DNA of 7,326 nucleotides from Alphaproteobacteria bacterium (GTDB taxonomy: Bacteria > Pseudomonadota > Alphaproteobacteria > Thalassobaculales > Thalassobaculaceae): NCBI GenBank assembly GCA_028822575.1, contig JAPKDN010000155.1:1-7326 (forward strand). The letters are read 5' to 3'. Of this stretch, positions 5,923 to 7,326 are shown piece by piece. The notes below the pieces were generated by a model. It searched no databases and had not been told where the DNA came from. It saw only the letters and a list, made by a program, of their open reading frames with translations. Each line of letters starts with the position of its first letter. Position 1 is the stretch's first letter. The translations under genes were made by a program, and so were the position numbers.

Positions 5923-6385
5923 TCAAGCGATTAGGGCGCTTTTCGGCGTCCTGATGCTGACAGTCCTGCAGGCTTGCGGGACTGTCAGCCAGTATTCTGG
6001 GTCCAACCCGAAAAAAGATCACGAAATTGTCTCTATCCCGTCGACCAAGGGTGAACGGGTAGCGCGACCAAAACCCGCTGCCCCACCTTCCGAAGAACGG
6101 CCCAGGTTCTCGACGCGGGATCTAGACCCTAAGCGCTTGCTGAGAATGAGCCTTGATGGCGTGTCATCGCTTCTTGGAAAGCCCCAGTTCATTCGTAGCG
6201 AGGCGGCGGCGCGGGTGTGGCAATACCGCAACGAGTCCTGCGTCCTGGATCTGTTCCTTTATAACGCCACGATGGATTATGAAGTTGTTTATTATGAGTT
6301 TCGGCCCGCTGGTGTTCTCGCGGGGCCGACCGTTGGTTGCTTTGAGAATTTCTTGATCCGGGCGGCTGATACCACCAACAGTTGA
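5864..6385 (+). CDS. Small lipoprotein of unknown function; start region probably frameshifted
   Basis: The frame ending at 6385 encodes a hydrophobic stretch LFGVLMLTVLQAC, which looks like a lipoprotein signal with lipobox LQAC (Cys codon 5975-5977). It continues with a Pro/charged linker and a C-terminal domain with LLRMSLDGVSSLLGKPQF, VWQYRNESCVLDLFLY and VVYYEFRP. I recall similar domains in small alphaproteobacterial envelope proteins of unknown role. The product should be anchored to the outer membrane. The start is problematic. In-frame candidates (TTG 5843, GTG 5852, ATG 5864) lie deep inside the bactofilin gene and would give a poor signal peptide. An ATG at 5919 in the ATGA overlap would be ideal (MIKRLGRF...), but it is one base out of frame and hits TGA at 5952-5954. 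One extra T in the run at 5940-5943 would restore it. A strong hairpin follows at 5956-5989. Confidence 0.72.
   Translation: MAKLTYCNPRVARKQRPIHDQAIRALFGVLMLTVLQACGTVSQYSGSNPKKDHEIVSIPSTKGERVARPKPAAPPSEERPRFSTRDLDPKRLLRMSLDGVSSLLGKPQFIRSEAAARVWQYRNESCVLDLFLYNATMDYEVVYYEFRPAGVLAGPTVGCFENFLIRAADTTNS
5956..5989 (+). repeat. 15-bp hairpin with a four-base loop in the lipoprotein signal sequence
   Basis: GCTGACAGTCCTGCA (5956-5970) pairs with TGCGGGACTGTCAGC (5975-5989) around the loop GGCT. All 15 positions pair, with a single T-G wobble (5967/5978). It lies in coding sequence, begins 12 bases after the T run at 5940-5943 and is not followed by a T tract, so it is not a standard terminator. It could affect translation or transcription of the lipoprotein gene or be a REP-like palindrome. 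No second copy is visible in this window. Confidence 0.8.
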
Positions 6386-6389
6386 GCCG

Positions 6390-6410
6390 CTGCGATCGGG
6401 ATCATCGCGG
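6390..6410. terminator. Possible hairpin between convergent genes
   Basis: CTGCGAT (6390-6396) and ATCGCGG (6404-6410) can form a 7-bp stem with one G-T pair and a 7-base loop. It lies in the 35-base gap between the lipoprotein stop and the endonuclease III stop, where a bidirectional terminator would be expected. Neither strand has a T tract after it, so the call is weak. Confidence 0.3.
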
Positions 6411-6420
6411 GACTAGAGCA

Positions 6421-7074
6421 TTAATTCAATACCGTCGTCTTGTCCTTGTACCGGCAGAGATCGGCTATTGCGCAGGCCGGGCAGTCCGGCTTGCGCGCCT
6501 TGCAGACATAACGTCCATGCAGGATGAGCCAGTGGTGCGCATGAAGCTTCCAGTGATCTGGGATCCGGCGTTCAAGCGCCAGCTCCACGGCTAGAGGCGT
6601 TTTACCCCCGCCCAAACCGGTGCGGTTGCCGACCCGAAACAGATGCGTATCGACGGCGATAGTGGGTAGGCCGAACGCCATATTGAGAACCACATTGGCA
6701 GTTTTTCGCCCGACCCCCGGAAGCGTCTCGAGCGTTTCCCGGTCGCCCGGCACACGGCTTTGATGTTCGCTTATCAGGATTTCCGACAAGGCGATGACAT
6801 TTTTGGCCTTTGCGTTGAAAAGACCGATGGTTTTGATGAATTCCTTCAGCCTATCGGCTCCAAGCTCGACCATCTTTTCAGGCGTGTCGACCTCGGCAAA
6901 TAAAGGTCCGGTCGCGCGATTAACCCCCACGTCGGTCGCCTGGGCTGATAAAACCACGGCAACCAATAAAGTATAGGCGTTGACGTAGTGTAACTCGCCC
7001 CGCGGATCCGGGTTTTGTTCGGACAACCGAGCGAAGAGAGTTTCTATATCTGCTTTCTTTATTGGGCGCGCCAT
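6421..7074 (-). CDS. nth: Endonuclease III (DNA glycosylase/AP lyase, base excision repair)
   Basis: This 217-residue protein matches the usual length and order of Nth. LLVAVVLSAQATDVGVN is at residues 36-52. The helix-hairpin-helix LPGVGRKTA is at 118-126, with the catalytic Lys124. VDTHLFRVGNRTGL is at 141-154, with the catalytic Asp142. The iron-sulfur cluster ligands Cys191, Cys198, Cys201 and Cys207 follow the C-X6-C-X2-C-X5-C pattern. The enzyme removes oxidised pyrimidines and cleaves the resulting abasic site. All key residues are present, so it should be active. The ATG at 7072-7074 is the first possible start after an in-frame TGA nine bases upstream. No strong ribosome binding site precedes it. 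It converges with the lipoprotein gene and is divergent from the gene beginning at 7220. Confidence 0.96.
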   Translation of the reverse strand: MARPIKKADIETLFARLSEQNPDPRGELHYVNAYTLLVAVVLSAQATDVGVNRATGPLFAEVDTPEKMVELGADRLKEFIKTIGLFNAKAKNVIALSEILISEHQSRVPGDRETLETLPGVGRKTANVVLNMAFGLPTIAVDTHLFRVGNRTGLGGGKTPLAVELALERRIPDHWKLHAHHWLILHGRYVCKARKPDCPACAIADLCRYKDKTTVLN

Positions 7075-7149
7075 ACTTGGTCATAGCCCGGCTGGAGTTG
7101 TTCGTGAAGTCCGAAGAGCAACCTTGGGCGCCGTTACTCTGCCGGGACC

Positions 7150-7169
7150 GGAAACGGGGCTCCCGTTCC
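7150..7169. other. Small bulged hairpin in the nth / 7220-gene gap
   Basis: GGAAACGGG (7150-7158) and CCCGTTCC (7162-7169) can pair over 8 bp with one bulged A and a 3-base loop. It falls in the 145-base divergent region that should hold both promoters. I see no convincing -35/-10 pair there. The hairpin may be chance. Confidence 0.25.
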
Positions 7170-7219
7170 ATCTATCGACACCACGGGGCTCGCGTCTCCA
7201 AATTTTTATTGGAGCGATT

Positions 7220-7326
7220 TTGGCGCCGCATAGGAGTCTGTTGCTCCTGGGCTTCCTTTTGGTCATGGCCCTTCTGCTCGGTGCAGGTGTGGCCATGGGT
7301 ACGAAACTCATGCTGGTAGACAGCTT
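7220..7326 (+). CDS. N-terminus of an unidentified exported or membrane protein, cut by the window end
   Basis: A TTG at 7220-7222 is preceded by GGAG with five bases between, a good ribosome binding site. The 35 residues that follow begin MAPHRSLLLLGFLLVMALLL, a basic N-terminus and a long hydrophobic core, then GAGVAMGTKL. This is a signal peptide or a single N-terminal membrane anchor. No ATG in this frame has comparable support; the ATG at 7265 would remove half of the core. Too little is visible to name a family. The gene is divergent from nth, with a gap of 145 bases. Confidence 0.55.
   Translation, partial: MAPHRSLLLLGFLLVMALLLGAGVAMGTKLMLVDS

Noticed and set aside
7081..7311. 76-codon - strand frame at the right end
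   Set aside because: It is very rich in Arg/Pro and overlaps the better supported + strand start with signal peptide at 7220.
1..7326. Search for a defence system, CRISPR array, toxin-antitoxin pair, riboswitch or tRNA
   Set aside because: None of the frames or repeats supports one; the macro-domain remnant alone is not evidence for a toxin-antitoxin or defence locus.

Overview
The window looks like a chromosomal piece from an alphaproteobacterium, probably Rhodospirillales-like. This is judged from the style of the proteins (PfkB adenosine kinase, AmpG permease, EI24/CysZ-like protein, bactofilin with a long disordered N-terminus, endonuclease III) and a moderately high GC content. No marker gene fixes the taxon. 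No tRNA, rRNA, CRISPR array or phage module was seen.

Layout. Positions 1-327 hold the intact C-terminal end of a four-carbon acid sugar kinase (OtnK type). From 347 to about 2023 the DNA is a graveyard. On the + strand lie an AtzG-like remnant and an AtzE-like amidase that lost its whole catalytic core. On the - strand, read from right to left, lie a frameshifted macro-domain protein cut at its 3' end, the C-terminal tail of an IS630-family transposase, and the ATP-binding end of a histidine kinase with an in-frame stop. Positions 1788-4362 (-) carry an adenosine kinase overlapping an AmpG-like permease. The permease frame now runs on through the macro-domain remnant. Divergently, 4501-6385 (+) carry an EI24 membrane protein, a bactofilin and a small lipoprotein. 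Convergent to these, 6421-7074 (-) encode endonuclease III. At 7220 a new + strand gene begins with a signal peptide and leaves the window.

How the genes relate. The kinase/AmpG pair is probably cotranscribed (14-base overlap). Bactofilin and lipoprotein may form an envelope-related unit with the EI24 protein, but this is inference. The decay at 347-2023 suggests relaxed selection on this segment, perhaps in a host-associated or otherwise shrinking genome.

No clearly new multi-gene system is visible. The most notable unexplained structure is a 15-bp hairpin with a four-base loop inside the lipoprotein signal sequence. It sits just downstream of the point where the ATG-initiated frame and the lipoprotein frame differ by one base. 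Second is a pair of long palindromes, in two unrelated genes, with identical 9-bp arms.
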